In this document: piece by piece, positions 37,242 through 50,210 of the stretch | Layout: each line of letters begins with the position of its first letter | Numbering within the stretch: position 1 is the first letter of the stretch | Source of the DNA: Mortierella sp. BCC40632 | Lineage: Eukaryota > Mortierellomycota > Mortierellomycetes > Mortierellales > Mortierellaceae | Length of the DNA stretch: 64,000 nucleotides | Assembly: GCA_011634665.1 (NCBI GenBank) | Contig: WAEK01000012.1 | Span: forward strand, 558,001 to 622,000 | Direction: 5' to 3' | Translations under genes and position numbers: made by a program | The notes under the pieces: generated by a model | What the model was told of the DNA's origin: nothing | The model's database searches: none | The model's input: the letters and a program-made list of their open reading frames with translations, nothing else

Positions 37242-38184
37242 CTAGGTAGCAAGACAATAAAATGAAGTGATGAGACTCTGAGTGAGTAGTCGGAAGACAG
37301 TCGATCCTGGCCTATGTTGACATTTTGAAAAGCTGCATTGGAATGATGGCCTAAAAAGGTGTTGGTTCGGACGAAATGATCCTATAGTCTCTACATTCTT
37401 CTCTTGTCGCCAGGTAAAAAAGTGCCTCTGGCTTGGGGTGTTGGATAGTCGCTAGACGTAGAAGTAAAAAGGGTGCTGATTGGCTCTGGTATCACACACT
37501 CGGAAGTCGTGCGTGCAGGTGTCTTTGAGGAGTACGAGAAGTTGGACAAAGATTTAGGGCGACCAGATGGATTGGAATTGAGATGCCTCGTAGAAAGACT
37601 ATGTGAGAGAGAAAGGGCATGCACGTGCCCAAGGTGGCCTGAAGGCCTTCCCCTTAACTTGACGAATAGCAGACGGCCACTGGACGTGTTCGCTCTCGAC
37701 TGGAAGGATAGACGCTCTGGTTGCATCGTTCATCATCTGGCTCTTCCGCCACGCACACATTCACACTCTCTCTCCCTCTTCCCCTTCTTTCCCTTGCCCT
37801 TTATTTGCTGATCCGCTGGCAGGGATAGCATCCATCAGGAATCGAGCTGTCAACACACCGGTGGTCTCACTCCTTCCCATTCCAAAAGACATCTCCTCTC
37901 ACTGACTCCCATCCTTCCCGCGCCTGTTGCCATTCGTTTTGAGCCAGAACTCTTGTCGACATTTAAAAAAAAAAAGGCCAGGACACGACTTTCTCATCAG
38001 GAATAAGAGCTTACCCAGTTACTCCACATGTAAAGACAGTGTCCTTCACTTTTCGGAGGAGAGGAATTATGTTACTTCTGGGAACCATCGCTCCTACCTC
38101 TGGTATTCTGCATTCTTCCATTAATCTCATCCGACTTGCCTTCCTTTTCATCATCATCCCAGTAAACAGAGTCAGGGTCCGAAC
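37242..38184. other. Divergent region between INO80C and SEC24
   Basis: 943 bp that must contain the INO80C start exon and both promoters. Both strands are open over 37.4-37.8 kb: a minus-strand frame starting MQPERLSFQSRANTSSG and a plus-strand frame starting MLIGSGITHSEVVRAGVFEE. Neither matches anything I know. The minus frame is a candidate for INO80C 5' sequence. The SEC24 leader before 38185 lacks a clear TATA box. Confidence 0.5.
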
Positions 38185-41100
38185 ATGTCTGCATTCCCAC
38201 CACAGCAATCTCAACAGCAGCAGCGCCCCTACTACCCTGGCCCTGGTGGCCCTGGAGGCCCCGGCCACCCTGGACAAGGTGGGCAGTACGCGCCAGCACC
38301 CAATGGGCACCCTCAACAACAGCAACAGAGACCGCCCGGGCCACCTGGACCTGGTGGACCCTTTGGCGGTGCTCGACCCGGACCTCCCGGACCTCCCGGG
38401 CCTCCCGGATCTGGAGGAAACCCTGCATTCCGTCCTAACAACGCTGCCATGCCTCCAGGAGCAAGACCTATGCCACCTGGTAACATGCTACTTGGATCGC
38501 ATGGCTACTGATCTGTCCATTTTTCTGCATAATTTTTTCTTTTACCGCGATCCTAACCTCTTATGCAACCATGCTTTTCCACGGATAGGCCAGGGTGGCC
38601 CTGCCAGACCTCCAATGAGCAATGGACAGGCACCTTTCCAGCAGCAGTCCTACCCCCAGCAACAGCAGTTCCCAGGACCAGGTCGCCCTAACCCTGGATC
38701 ACCCGCTGTTCAGGCTAGACCTCCAATGGGATCGCCTATGGGCCGTCCTCTTATGCCTGCTAATCAGCCTATTAGAACGGCCTCTCCAATGCCTGGTGTT
38801 CAGCAGGGAGGACCCATGCCCCCGCCCACAACCGGCACTGCGTCCCCTCGTCCTCCCTCACAGTCGCCCTATGTTCGTGGCGGTCCTCCTCCAGGACAGA
38901 ACCAGTTCCCACCTCAGCAACAACAGCAACAGCAGCAGCAGCAGCCACCTCAGACTCCCCAGCCAACTCCTCCACAGCAACAGCCAGGCATGGATCAGAA
39001 CGGCGCAAATGGACTTTACAATCAAATGTCAAACTTGTCGATCGGATCAGAGGGTGGACTCGACCCCTCTGCTCAGCTCCAGTCGCAACCCGCAATGCCT
39101 CCTCAGGGAACACCAAGCCCACAGGAGGTAAGAGTTTAAAAAAAAAAAACATTTTGGTGACAAGTAGGAGCTAGGTGTACATGATAGGATAATTTCAACC
39201 CACACTGATATCTTTACTGTTTTGTGCTACACCAATAGTTCAAGTCAAAACCTGCCGCAAGAGCCAAGCGGGTCTATGCTTCTGATCCTTCGGCTCCCGG
39301 CGCTGCCCTAGGTGCACCCGGTGGCATGATGCCCCCTGCTCCCCAGCCCGATATGAACCCCTATGGTCAGAACCCAATGCAGCAACAGCAACAACAGCCC
39401 TACGGAATGCAGCAGAATTACGGCCAACCTATCAACCAGGCACCTTTGCCACCCATTCCTGGACCTGGACTCCACAGCCAGGGCTTTGGTCAGCAGGCAC
39501 CACCCACTCCTATTCCATACCAACAGCAGCAGCCACCACACCAGCAGCCACACCAGCAGCAGCCCCCCATGCCACAAGGACAAGGTCAATACAGGCCCAA
39601 TATGGCTCCAGCTCAGCCCGCATCCAAGCCAAGGATCGACCCAGACCAGATCCCATCACCCGTGACTGTCCAGGAAACGGATCAGCATGACTGGGATGGA
39701 AAGCCATTTGTTACTTCAAACAGGACACATATGACTCCTCTTGCCAGCACAGAGTTCCAGGCCATTGATGAAGGTAAGAAAGAAAAAAGAAAAAAAAAAA
39801 AGGGGGGTTTTTTCCTTTTATTCTTTATGGGTCTTTGCAAAGGACAGTAATTAACCACAGCGTGATACGGCCGCTACCATCAATCCTATAGGAAACTGCA
39901 ATCCCCGATTCTTCAGGATGACAACCTATAATGTTCCTAATACCGAGGATCTCCTTAATACTTCTCATATTCCTCTTGGACTTGTTATCCAGCCTTTGGC
40001 TAAGCTCCGTCCAGACGAGGTGAGAATTTTTTTTTTTTTTTGCACATCACATCTCCTCTCCCTCTCTCTCGATCTAACTTGGTAAAAGTTTAGTCCGCAC
40101 GAACACTCATTACTAATTATTTATTTCTGTTGTTCCGTATCCATTCAAGGCGCCTATTGAGACGGTCGATTTTGGAGAAGCTGGTCCAGCTCGCTGCCGT
40201 CGTTGCAAGGCCTACATCAACCCGTTCATGATCTTTACCAGTGGAGGTCAGCGCTTTGTCTGCAACATGTGTCTTTTCGAGAACGAGATCGAACCCGGCT
40301 ATTTCTGCAACCTGGACATGAATGGTCGTCGTATGGATTTGGATCAGAGACCCGAGCTCCGAAATGGATCCATTGAGTTTGCTGTGCCCAAGGAGTATTG
40401 GAACAAGACCCCAGCCCCCGCAGCCTATGTGTTTGCGATCGATGTTTCTTGGAATGCGGTCCAGAGTGGGTTGTTGACGGAGGCAGTAGAGGGAATCAAG
40501 GGTGCTATTTGGGATGCAAATGGAGTCTCAAGACTGGCTCCTGGTGCACAGATTGGTATCATGACTTTTGACAAGAACGTGCATTTCTATAATATTTCTG
40601 TAAGTCAGACTGTCATTTCTCTCTTTTATTCTGGATTTGGGGAATGGTCAAATCGGAGGTTTGAAGCAAGAAAAATGCTGATTGAACATCCTTTTTCTTT
40701 TTAGCCCGGACTTGAACAAGCACAGATGTTGGTTGTTCCAGATGTCTCGGATGTGTTTGTCCCATTAAGCGATGGATTCTTGGTCAATGCAGAGACCTCC
40801 AAGTAAGATCATTCTCCATATCGGCACTCTACTCTTTAAGAGGTGCTACACCTTTGAATGACTCTTTTTATATTTGTATGGATCCTTGTATCGCTAACCA
40901 CCTCCTTCTTCCTCTCTTCCCTTGTGAAGGCCCATTGTCGAGGCTTTGTTGGACAGCATTCCTCAACTCTTTGCTGAAAACAAGACGACAGAGCCTGTTC
41001 TTGGAGCTGTTGTCCAGGCAGTACGCATGGCACTGGAGAGCCGCGGAGGCAAGCTTGTTGTATTCCAGACTGCCTTGCCCACCTTTGGGCCTGGAGCGTT

Positions 41101-42983
41101 GAAGCACCGCGATGACTCCAAGTTGTACGGTACCGACAAGGAGCGTACCCTGTATGCACCTCAAGATGACTTTTACAAAAAGTTGGCGGAATCATGCGTG
41201 GATGCCGGTCTCTGCATCGACCTGTTCCTCTTCCCAACGGCCTATATGGATGTAGCCACAATTGGCTGCCTTTCAACGATCACAGGAGGCGAGACTATGC
41301 TGTTCCCACACTTTAATGTCGAGCGGGATGGTTACCGGTTGAGGGGCACTATTGCCAAGATGATGGCGAGACCTTTCGGCTTCAATGCGTTGATGCGTGT
41401 TCGTGTCTCGACAGGTCTTCGAATTACTGAGCACTTTGGCAACTTCCATATGAAGAACAACACGGATCTCGAGCTGGCTGGTTTGGATTCCGAAAAGGCC
41501 TTTGGTGTGTTGGTGCGACATGATGGTAAACTGGATGAAAAGACAGAGGTGTCCGTCCAGGTGGCATTGCTCTACACGACAGCTGATGGTCTTCGTCGCG
41601 TCCGAGTCCACAACTTTAGCACGCCTGTGGCTGCCTTGTTGGGCAATGTTTTCCGATGGGCCGAGATGGACACGACCATCAACTTTTTGTGCAAAGGAGG
41701 TGAGTTGAGCGACCATTTGTGTGTGTGTTTCTCGACAGAGAGTCATATTAAGTACGCTTTTGAAATACTCTTATCTAATTGAGTTTTTCTTTTGTCAATA
41801 TTACCTTTTAGCAATCGCACAAAGCTTGAGCAAGCCTCTGAACGACGTTCGCGAGGCACTCACGGAAAAGTGTGTCAAGATCTTGTCCTCTTATCGCAAG
41901 AACTGTGCATCCTCTACTGCACCTGGTCAGGTAAATCATTGTTTAGTCTTCTATCCCTCTCTTTACTTTTTTGCGGGATGGACATGGAGATTTACACTGA
42001 CATCCTATTCCCTTCTTTCACCCACCCACCCTGGAAAAAATATTAGCTCATTCTCCCAGAATCGTACAAGCTCTATCCATTGTACGCATTGTCACTCCTA
42101 AAGTCCCAATCCCTGCGTGGAGCCAAGGATATTACAAGTGACAGAAGAGTCCATCACATGCGAATGCTCAAGAGCATGGGCGTGACTGAATCCATTGCGT
42201 TCTTTTATCCTCGCATGTTCCCTGTCCATGAGATGGACGAGAAGGTTTGTCCTGTGAATTCTTTTCTTTTCTTTTCATTTGACTGTTCTAAAAGACAAGC
42301 CAGTAAACATAGATTCACACCGTCCAACATGTATTGTGTACCCTTAATCCTCTTTGTAACCTGTAGATCGGTTCAGTGGGTGCTACAGGCCGAATGCAGC
42401 TCCCACCCCAAGTCCGTGTCTCTTATGCGCGTCTCCACTTTAATGGAGCCTATCTTCTCGAAAATGGCCAGAATGTTTACTTCTGGCTGGGCCGCGATGT
42501 TGACTCGAGGTTCTTGAACGATGTCTTTGGTGTTCCTGCACTGGATAACGTTGATCCCAACATGGTAAGGAATGCTCGCTATACCTGTTTTTTTATTGTT
42601 TTGTGGAGCGATTTTGACTTTCTCTCTACACCTCTTTTGCCTATCTGTTGCCGGGTTTCGTCTGCACTGTATTAACTCTTATTTTTTAAAAAAAAAAAAA
42701 AAAGCACTTCTTGCCTGAGTTAGCGACACAAACCAGCATACAGATCCGGTCAATCTTTGACCACATGCAATCGCAGCGTGCCAAATACCTTGGTTTGATT
42801 ATCGTTCGCCAAGGTCGGGAACAGTCAGAGCTTGACTTCGCGAATCAATTGATCGAGGACAAGAACAACGATGCCATGTCATATGTCGATTATTTGTGTA
42901 CTATTCATCGAATGATCCAGACAGAGGTGTCGACGCGCCCGACGGAGGTTCAACACACAAGTCTGTGGCACACACGCTATTGA
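38185..42983 (+). CDS. SEC24: COPII coat cargo adaptor SEC24
   Basis: Cargo-selecting subunit of the Sec23/Sec24 inner COPII coat at ER exit sites. Eleven exons: 38185-38479, 38589-39127, 39239-39773, 39892-40019, 40150-40599, 40705-40802, 40930-41699, 41812-41930, 42047-42244, 42367-42564 and 42705-42983, giving 1202 residues. The first ~430 residues are Pro/Gln/Gly-rich disorder, as usual. Core blocks: TYNVPNTEDLLNTSHIPLG, a zinc finger CRRCKAYINPF..CNMC near 515-541, trunk YVFAIDVSWNAVQSGLL, then TALPTFGPGALKHRDD, beta-sandwich and helical parts. A gelsolin-like end contains GAYLLENGQNVYFWLGRDV. It ends RPTEVQHTSLWHTRY. All introns are GT-AG. The last acceptor is preceded by an A run rather than a pyrimidine tract. 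Confidence 0.96.
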
Positions 42984-45082
42984 CCAGATGGTAGGACTCA
43001 GAGACGGACGGAACGACCATCGAGGGGGATGAGGAGATAGAATAAGAATGGAGGATGAAAAAGAACTTTTTTTTTGAATAAGTGAATGATTGGCAAGGAG
43101 TCTGAGTATCAGTTGATTGTAGAAGACAATAGTGAACAGAAAACACCATACCCGGAAAGAAAAAGAACAAAAAAAAACAGTATGTCAGGACAAACGAATA
43201 AAATGGTAATAGTGCACAAGTGATTAGTTGGTTTATTTACAATTCTAAAAGGAAGAGAAAGAATGATGCCCGGTCCTCGTTCGAGCAGACAAGTTTGGCT
43301 TGGCGATTTTTTTTTTGTTGTTGTTATTATTGTTTTGCACTTCTACTATTTGCTTGATGCTTGAGACGTGATGTTACAAAGCTGGACGGGGGTGGGGGAG
43401 CCCAACGCGTTCAGAAAGGAAGAATGACCTACTGATGCTCAGGAAGGGATTGAGGCAGTAGAAAACTTTTATTTCTCTTTGCTCGCTCTCGTTTTTTTTT
43501 TTCTTTCTCTCTCTCTCTCTCTTGTTCCTTTATTTTTGAACTATCTGCCACGTCATGAACTCCTTGTTCGGGTTATTTCTCAGGGTGACAAGGTATCCTT
43601 TCCATCCACGCAAGCGTGTGATTTGAAAGACTGTTCAGTCAATCTTGTCAAGGGATCAAAGGATTGTTGTAGAGGGAGGCACTAAGCATGAAATAATCGC
43701 TTTAAGAAGACGAAGAAAATGAAAGAAGGCTGCGGACAAAAATACAAAAGATCGTTTCTGAAGGACGCACTTTGGATACGCGTAGAAAAAGGCGCGTAGG
43801 CGCGACATCGTCAGCGCACTTGCTTTTTTTTTTTTTTTGGCTGAACAAACACCATGACCAGACACTCGCAGAATTCATTTCTTACACAGACCTACCCTGA
43901 GAGGAGGGAAAGAGAAGGGTAGTCTAGAACTGGGCTCCAAGCTATGCGCCATTCTAGGGCACGGCGTCGTATACTTTGTGTATACAATACTTTTTCTTTT
44001 TGTTACAGTCCTCAGCCTTCGCCTCGTGTTCTGATTGGCGAAGGCATGTGAGCCAGCGAGCAAACGCGGAAACACAGAAAGACCCAACCGACGACACACA
44101 ACAACAACAACAGGAATGGTCCATTAGAAAATACAGAAAGAGGGATGAATGAACTGGCATGGAACTGGTGCTGGTAAACCATGGCAGGTTGGTCATGTCT
44201 AGGTTGCAGCGGTCCTTGTCGCCATTCATTCTTCAGAACAGACAGCGACAGACTATGTTTATCCGAGTGGGTGGTGGCAAGACAATGGCCTAGTTGATGG
44301 TCGCACGACATATCTCTGATCCATATAACTCGCTCGCTCTCTGGCTCTCTTTGATAAGCCGTCAATCGACCGCCACCCAAAGGAGAGACAGAGAGACAGA
44401 GGGAAAGAGGGAAGGAGTGAGAGTTTCTACTGTCGCCCATGGAGTGGTGGACTACGACGACGACCTGCTCTCTTTTTCGCCCCTGTTTGATTGTCGCATC
44501 TCTTTCTCTTTTTTCTCTCTAGGCCATCGCCTCTTTCTTTCATTCTACCTCTCCATCGTCATCCTCCTGTGGTGCCTGGCTCGCCTCTCTATTTGCTGCT
44601 CTCTTTCTCAATCTCACTCCTTCCACTCCTGACTGGCCCCCTTCTCATCTCCATCCCCGATCCCCTTGCTACTTGCGAGATCATCCACAATATTTTTTTT
44701 TTACTCTCTTTTTTTTCGCTTCCCTTGCGGTGTTTTTAAAAAGTGCTGTTGTTGAAAAAAAATTGTTCGGCCCTGCGACGGTGATTTGTCCTGGAGACCA
44801 TTGATCATCCTCTCTCTCCCTCTCTCTCTCCATCCGACTCTTTCCCGCCGGCCTCTTCTCTTCCTTTCCCTCCCTCTCCCTACTCTGGGGTTCCTTTCTG
44901 CACCCTGTGCCAAGCCAGCCCTCCCCACGAAATCACATCATGTCACAGCCTGTATGACGCGCATTTGCCACCTCTGGATGCTATCACCACACATTCTACC
45001 TATACGATCCTCATTGACCAACATATTTCCTCTGTGCTGTCCTCGACCTCTCTATCTCTATCTATTTATCTATCCCATATAG
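42984..45082. other. Intergenic region, no gene seen
   Basis: 2.1 kb between SEC24 and the cyclin gene, both on the plus strand. It holds short T runs (43311-43318, 43491-43502, 43825-43839), an ACAACAACA stretch at 44099-44112, and a strongly CT-rich leader from about 44480 to the cyclin ATG. Confidence 0.6.
43197..43202 (+). terminator. AATAAA poly(A) signal of SEC24
   Basis: Hexamer about 214 nt after the SEC24 stop. Confidence 0.45.
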
Positions 45083-45493
45083 ATGCCTCGGCCCCGAGCC
45101 CTCACAACGAGGCGAGTCCCGAATGATGAAAATGCGTTGGTGGCTGACAATGCCCCGGTTGGAAAGGATATCCAGAACCTAATGGCCAACAGCAGGAGCA
45201 GTGTTCATGTCAACAACAGCACCACAGCGAGCCACTTTGGTGCCAATAGCCTCACTGCTCCACCTGCAGGGAATCAGGCCCCGCTGGCCACGCAAAGGAA
45301 GCGTGGCCTTATTATGAAGCATGCTCTAGCTCCGGTCAACAATCAATCAGCACCATCTGCACCGCCTCCCAATGAGCGAGTAAGTCTCTCTCTCCAATCT
45401 ATATAGGATTTACAGAAAAAATCAGCCTCTTTCTTTGTGACAGGAAAGAGATACGATCCTGACCTGAAAAAAGGCGCTCCACACTCACTCTCT

Positions 45494-45524
<31 letters not shown>

Positions 45525-47305
45525 TTCTCTCTCTATCCATCTTTTCTAGCTGGCTCCCATTGCCACGGCGAATGCCAGCAATGCTGGGATGAGAGTGAGG
45601 GCTTTGGCTGCATCCTTGAATGAGGCTGCTGCTCAAATGGTAAAGCCTCCCACTTCAAAACCTAGGAAACCAAAGCCTTATACACAACATATCTGGAAAC
45701 TCGATGGCCCACCCGCATCTCCAGCGGCTCCAGCTCCAGCTCCAGCTCCAGTATCAGCACCAGCACCAGCACCAGTGCCAGCACGAGCAGAGACGCATGA
45801 ACAGAGGAGCATCCAACGCGCACCAGTACAGCCTGAGCAGCCAGCTCAATTGAGGACTGAACAACATGCCCAATTGAGAGCTGAACAGTCGATGCAAGCA
45901 AGGGCAAGACCCTCGGTTCAGGTAAAAGAGGAACCAGCAATGGCAGGACTCCCGACCTATCCAAGGACAGAATCCAATGTTCAGATCAAAGCAGAGCCAA
46001 CCTCTATCCGAGCCAAGCTAGATTCCTTGGCCCAAGTCAAGCAGGAGCCAGATGTTCAAGTAAAAATCGAACCACGGATCCAGCATGAGATTTCTCAATC
46101 GCAATTGAATGCGCCTTCGCGACCATTGCAGCCTCTTCAGCCTCAGCAGCTGAACCGGATGCTTCGTGCACAGATGCAACAGCAGCAGCAACAGAATCAA
46201 CGTATTTCGAAGCGTGCGTTCGAGTCACTCCCAAAGATGGAGCCTGTCCAACCAAAGGTCCAATACGAGAATGTTGCCAGGGCACACGAGGATGAGGAAA
46301 ACAAGAAGCGACAAAGAAGAGAACAACAGGAATGGCTCCGAATGGAGGACAATGATGATACTGATCCATTGATGGTTTCGGAGTATGCCCGCGAGATTTT
46401 TGATTATATGCTTGAACTCGAGGTAAATTATCTGAGAGGAAAAAAAAATGAAGAGGGAGGGGGATGTTACAATTGAGGAACGAAACGAATTATGTGAAGA
46501 TAAGAAAAAGGAGCCGGTTTACCTAACGACTTGGTTTTTCTTGTCTTGTCTTGCCTCCTACTAGCTGGCGACCATGCCCGACCCCAGGTACATGGAAACG
46601 CAAAAGGATCTAGCCTGGAAAATGAGGGCCGTCTTGGTGGATTGGCTTGCAGAGGTCCATCAAAAGTTCAAGCTGCTTCCCGAGACACTGTTCCTGGCTG
46701 TCAACATGATTGATCGTTTCCTCTCCACGCGATCTGTATCAATGAATCGCCTTCAATTGGTCGGTATCACGGCCTTGTTCGTTGCCGCCAAATATGAGGA
46801 GGTGGTCTCACCCTCGGTTCGTAACTTTGTTTACATGGCCGATGGTGGATTTGCAGAGGCAGAGATCCTTCATGCAGAGCGATACTTGCTTTCGTCCTTG
46901 AACTTTCAGCTCTGCTATCCTAGTCCGATGAATTTCCTGCGAAGGATTTCCAAAGCAGATCATTATGATATTCATTCCAGGACAGTAGCCAAGTACCTAA
47001 TGGAGATCCCCATGTTGGACCATAGTCTGATCGAATGTCCGCCTTCGATGGTCTCTGGAGCAGCACTTTGCTTAGCAAGGAGGATGCTGGGTAAAGAAGA
47101 TTGGAGCCCGGAATTGGTTCATTATTCTGGATATCGATATGAGGAGTTGGTCCCTTGTATGGAGAGAATGGTCCATTACCTGATCAAGCCTGCTGCGATG
47201 GACACATTTATCTACCGGAAATACTCTTGCCGTCGGTACATGAGGGCCTCGGTCTTTGTCCGGGAATGGATTCAAAGCCTGTTGCTTGGTGGAGAGGATC
47301 AATAA
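45083..47305 (+). CDS. B-type mitotic cyclin
   Basis: Regulatory partner of Cdk1 controlling mitotic entry. Three exons: 45083-45379, 45550-46422 and 46565-47305, giving 636 residues, long for a fungal cyclin B. The N-terminal 300+ residues are Ala/Pro/Gln-rich with an APAPAP tract and repeated QLRTEQ/VKEEP/IKAEP motifs. The destruction-box-like KHALAPVNN near residues 75-85 has Lys where RxxL boxes have Arg. The cyclin fold begins with SEYAREIFDYMLELE and PDPRYMETQKDLAWKMRAVL, then VDWLAEVHQKFKLLPETLF, IDRFLSTRSVSMNRLQLVG and FVAAKYEEVVSPSVRNFVYM, followed by the second fold (LCYPSPMNFLRRISKADHYD). MRAVLVDWL is the family signature. A CT-rich leader immediately precedes the ATG. Confidence 0.95.
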
Positions 47306-48029
47306 GAGTGTTCTCTCTTTCTCTTTCTCTTCCTTTATTATTATTACTACTATTATTTCTCCCATTTCGCCCAATCAACTTCTCCTCTTCTCCATCCCCC
47401 TTCCTCCCCCTCCCTTCCTCTATTACCCTTCAGAACCAGAACCTGTTAGGGTTCCTTCCCATCCTCTTCATCCCTCTCTTTTTTTTTTTTTTTTTTTTTT
47501 TTTTCTTTCTTTTTTTTTTTTTTTTTTTTTTTTTTTTCGCCTACTTCCTCGTCTCAATGTTTTTGTCACCTTCTTGCTCCTGAGGATTTTGCTTTCGACA
47601 GAAACCTAACGCCTCTCTATCCCTCCCTCTCTCACACTCTCTCACACTATCACACACACTATCACACACACACACACACTCACCCCCTCATCTTGTATAT
47701 ATTAGACCTTGACCTGCCAAATTGCGGGATAATAAAAAAAAAAAAAAAAAAAATCTTTTTTATACCAGGAGATTGGACGAGCGAGCTCAACGTCATCCAT
47801 GAATACCATGTCGAGTTGGTTTGTTTATTTGTTTGTTTGTCATCATTATAGATTAGCGTGGAAAGAAATGCTGGAAATGTGAATGCGAAGGGAGGGGGAG
47901 ACCTTCTTACAAAAAGAAAAAAAAAAAGAAAAAAAGAAAAAAAAAAGAGTTGACTAGTTCGAGGAAGGATAACTTTAGAGGGGCTCTCCCCTTCTCTCCT
48001 TCCCCACCCCTCACTCCCCACTTCCGCCA
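47306..48029. other. Convergent intergenic region
   Basis: 724 bp between the cyclin stop (+) and the 3' end of the minus-strand frame. It holds CT-rich sequence, a long T tract (47479-47537, interrupted once by CTTTC), CACA repeats (47630-47680) and an A run at 47731-47751. No gene. Confidence 0.6.
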
Positions 48030-49022
48030 CTAGGAACCAGCACTTCCATGAAAATCCTTATCAGACCGTTGAAAAGACGAAAGAGGATACTCCATCTCTT
48101 GGGAGGCAAATCCTCGTCGAGTCTGAGAAGGCAAATTGCCGTTGCCATCACCGCCATCACTCTCGGCGAAATACTCGTGTCGATCGGGCTGTTGAAACGC
48201 TTGGATGCGTTGTGAGCTATTGTCGATGCTTGTATTGGAAGACGCACCTTCGAGAAGGAGGCATAGCGCCACAAGGGTATTCACATCGGTGTCTCCTGCG
48301 GCAACAGACCCTGCCGCTGTGGTCGCTGTTACCGTGGTAGTCGCTTTTTCCTTATCGTGTAGCCATAACTTGTCCAACCCACGCCGAACAACATTCGACG
48401 AATTCGTCATGTCCTCGTTTTTGTCAAAACTCATCTGGTCATGATCGATGGAGGATGGAATGTACTCTCTTTGGCCACGGTGGATTTCGTCCGCTACTTG
48501 GATGGGACCCGAGTCCTCATATGCTTGGTCTCCAGGGAAGAAGTGCCCCATCCTTGGTCCATGAAGTAATATCTTGGTCACGGAAGGGTCTTCAGTGGAA
48601 CCCCATAAGCCATGATGACCTTCCACTTTGAGATCATCCTTGTCATCTTGTTCGACTTCTTCCTCTTCTTCCTCTTCGCTACTATCAGAGTCACTATCAT
48701 CTTCGCAGTGGTCACATTCATCTTCATCCTCGTCCTCGTCTAAGTTGTTGTCATCTTCGTCGTCGTCATTGCCTTCGCTTTCAGTACTCATGTTGTTGTA
48801 TCCTGTGCCTTGAAAGGCATTAACACTTCCCTCAGTTGAGAGGCCAATATACTCTTTACTACTAGTTGCTCTAACAGGGTCATTTGGATATCCCTCCACC
48901 GTAGTCGTCTTTGTTGTTGCTGCTGTTGCTATTGTTGTTGTTGATGCTGCTGATATTGGTGTTATTGTAATTGGGGATCCCTGTTCGGAGGGTCCAGTCA
49001 GGTCTTCTTCACAGCCATCCAG
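48030..49022 (-). CDS. In-frame continuation beyond TGA (C-terminal extension or separate gene part)
   Basis: 330 sense codons directly after the TGA at 49025-49023, in the same frame, ending in a stop at 48032-48030. The sequence starts LDGCEEDLTGPSEQGSP and contains an acidic block (DDDEDDNNLDEDEDEDECDH, later EEEEEEEVEQDDKDD). The more ordered-looking end has VRRGLDKLWLHDKEK, NTLVALCLLLEGASSN and RRGFASQEMEYPLSSFQRSD. The composition (Ser, Asp, Thr) matches the upstream exons, so I infer one gene. An optional 78-nt intron, 49058-48981 (donor CAG/GTCCTG, CTGAC near its end, acceptor CAG/GGA), would remove the TGA and keep the frame. Its donor is poor. There is no ATG near the beginning that would make this an obvious separate gene. 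Confidence 0.55.
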   Translation of the reverse strand: MDGCEEDLTGPSEQGSPITITPISAASTTTIATAATTKTTTVEGYPNDPVRATSSKEYIGLSTEGSVNAFQGTGYNNMSTESEGNDDDEDDNNLDEDEDEDECDHCEDDSDSDSSEEEEEEEVEQDDKDDLKVEGHHGLWGSTEDPSVTKILLHGPRMGHFFPGDQAYEDSGPIQVADEIHRGQREYIPSSIDHDQMSFDKNEDMTNSSNVVRRGLDKLWLHDKEKATTTVTATTAAGSVAAGDTDVNTLVALCLLLEGASSNTSIDNSSQRIQAFQQPDRHEYFAESDGGDGNGNLPSQTRRGFASQEMEYPLSSFQRSDKDFHGSAGS

Positions 49023-50177
49023 TCAATCCAAAAGCTGTTGGGCATTCTTGAGCAGGACCTGTTTCCGGAGATCCTTGGCTCTTTTTCTCTTTTTGCGTCT
49101 TGGAGGTCTAAAGGTGTCAGAGTATGAGGGTAGTAGGGACAGGCGAAGATTTGTGAGAATCGACGGCCCTCGGGGATTATTTTTTAAAAAAAAAAAAATA
49201 CTAATGACACCACAAATCCAAAAAAGAGGACGGAGATCTCTGTCCCAAAATAGAGAGACTGAGAAAGGGAGAGAGAGGGATAAAAGAACATACGGAGCAT
49301 TATTATTCGAGCCAAGCGATTGTCGTCTCTTGGCAGAGTCGCGCTCGATCCGACGCTGTTTTGCCTCTTGTTCGAGTGCGTCTCTGTCGGAATGCGGCGC
49401 AAGAGCAGGTACAGGCGCAGGAGGCAAGAATCCTGCATGCTCATTCGTCTCTTGCTTGCCCTTATAGTAGTCTGCATGACCACGATGATGACCATGGCGC
49501 TGCTGTTGCCGGTAATACGAACCATGCGCAGTGTCCTCGTCGGAGCTATACGAATAGCCGGTGGAGTGGTGATGACTGGAACTTGACAAATCGTTCTCTT
49601 GCGAATCTTGATCGTGGTCACCTGCGTAACCGTCCCCGCCGCCACCGCCATTGCCCATCATATCGTCGTCGTCATCGTCGTCATCGTCAGACGAAGAGTA
49701 TGCAGATGAGAGCGAGCTGATAGACCCACCCGAAGACGAGGACGATGTTGAAGATGAAGAAGAGTATCCATCATTCGAGTTTTCATCTTCATGGGCCTCA
49801 TATCCATAATCCGCATGGTGTCTGTGCAGCTGATGGCGACGGGTATGCGAAGAGTGGCCACCATACGACTGAGAAGGGGGTTCGGCAGGATCGAGTGAAG
49901 AAGATCCAAACTGGTTCCATTGTTCCATAGGTTCTCCTTGGGCAGACGAGCTAGGGATATTGGCCGAGAAAAGCGTCGAAGGCGAAGAAGGCGAGTTGGC
50001 CTGGTGATGTGGATCAAAGTAGCTGGACGCGGCCGCCAGCTGCCAGTTGATGGGCAAAAAACAAGAATTAAGAAAAGGTGGTTATCCAACTCCATCCGTC
50101 ACAGGTGTTATTATCTTACTATTCTTTTCCCTAATGAACACCGGTGTTGGAAGAGTGGCAGAAGAAGAAGAAGGAAG

Positions 50178-50210
<33 letters not shown>

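Noticed and set aside
38039..39139. 366-codon frame overlapping the SEC24 5' end
   Set aside because: Runs in a different phase through SEC24 exons 1 and 2 and intron 1. The SEC24 phase joins to all later conserved exons.
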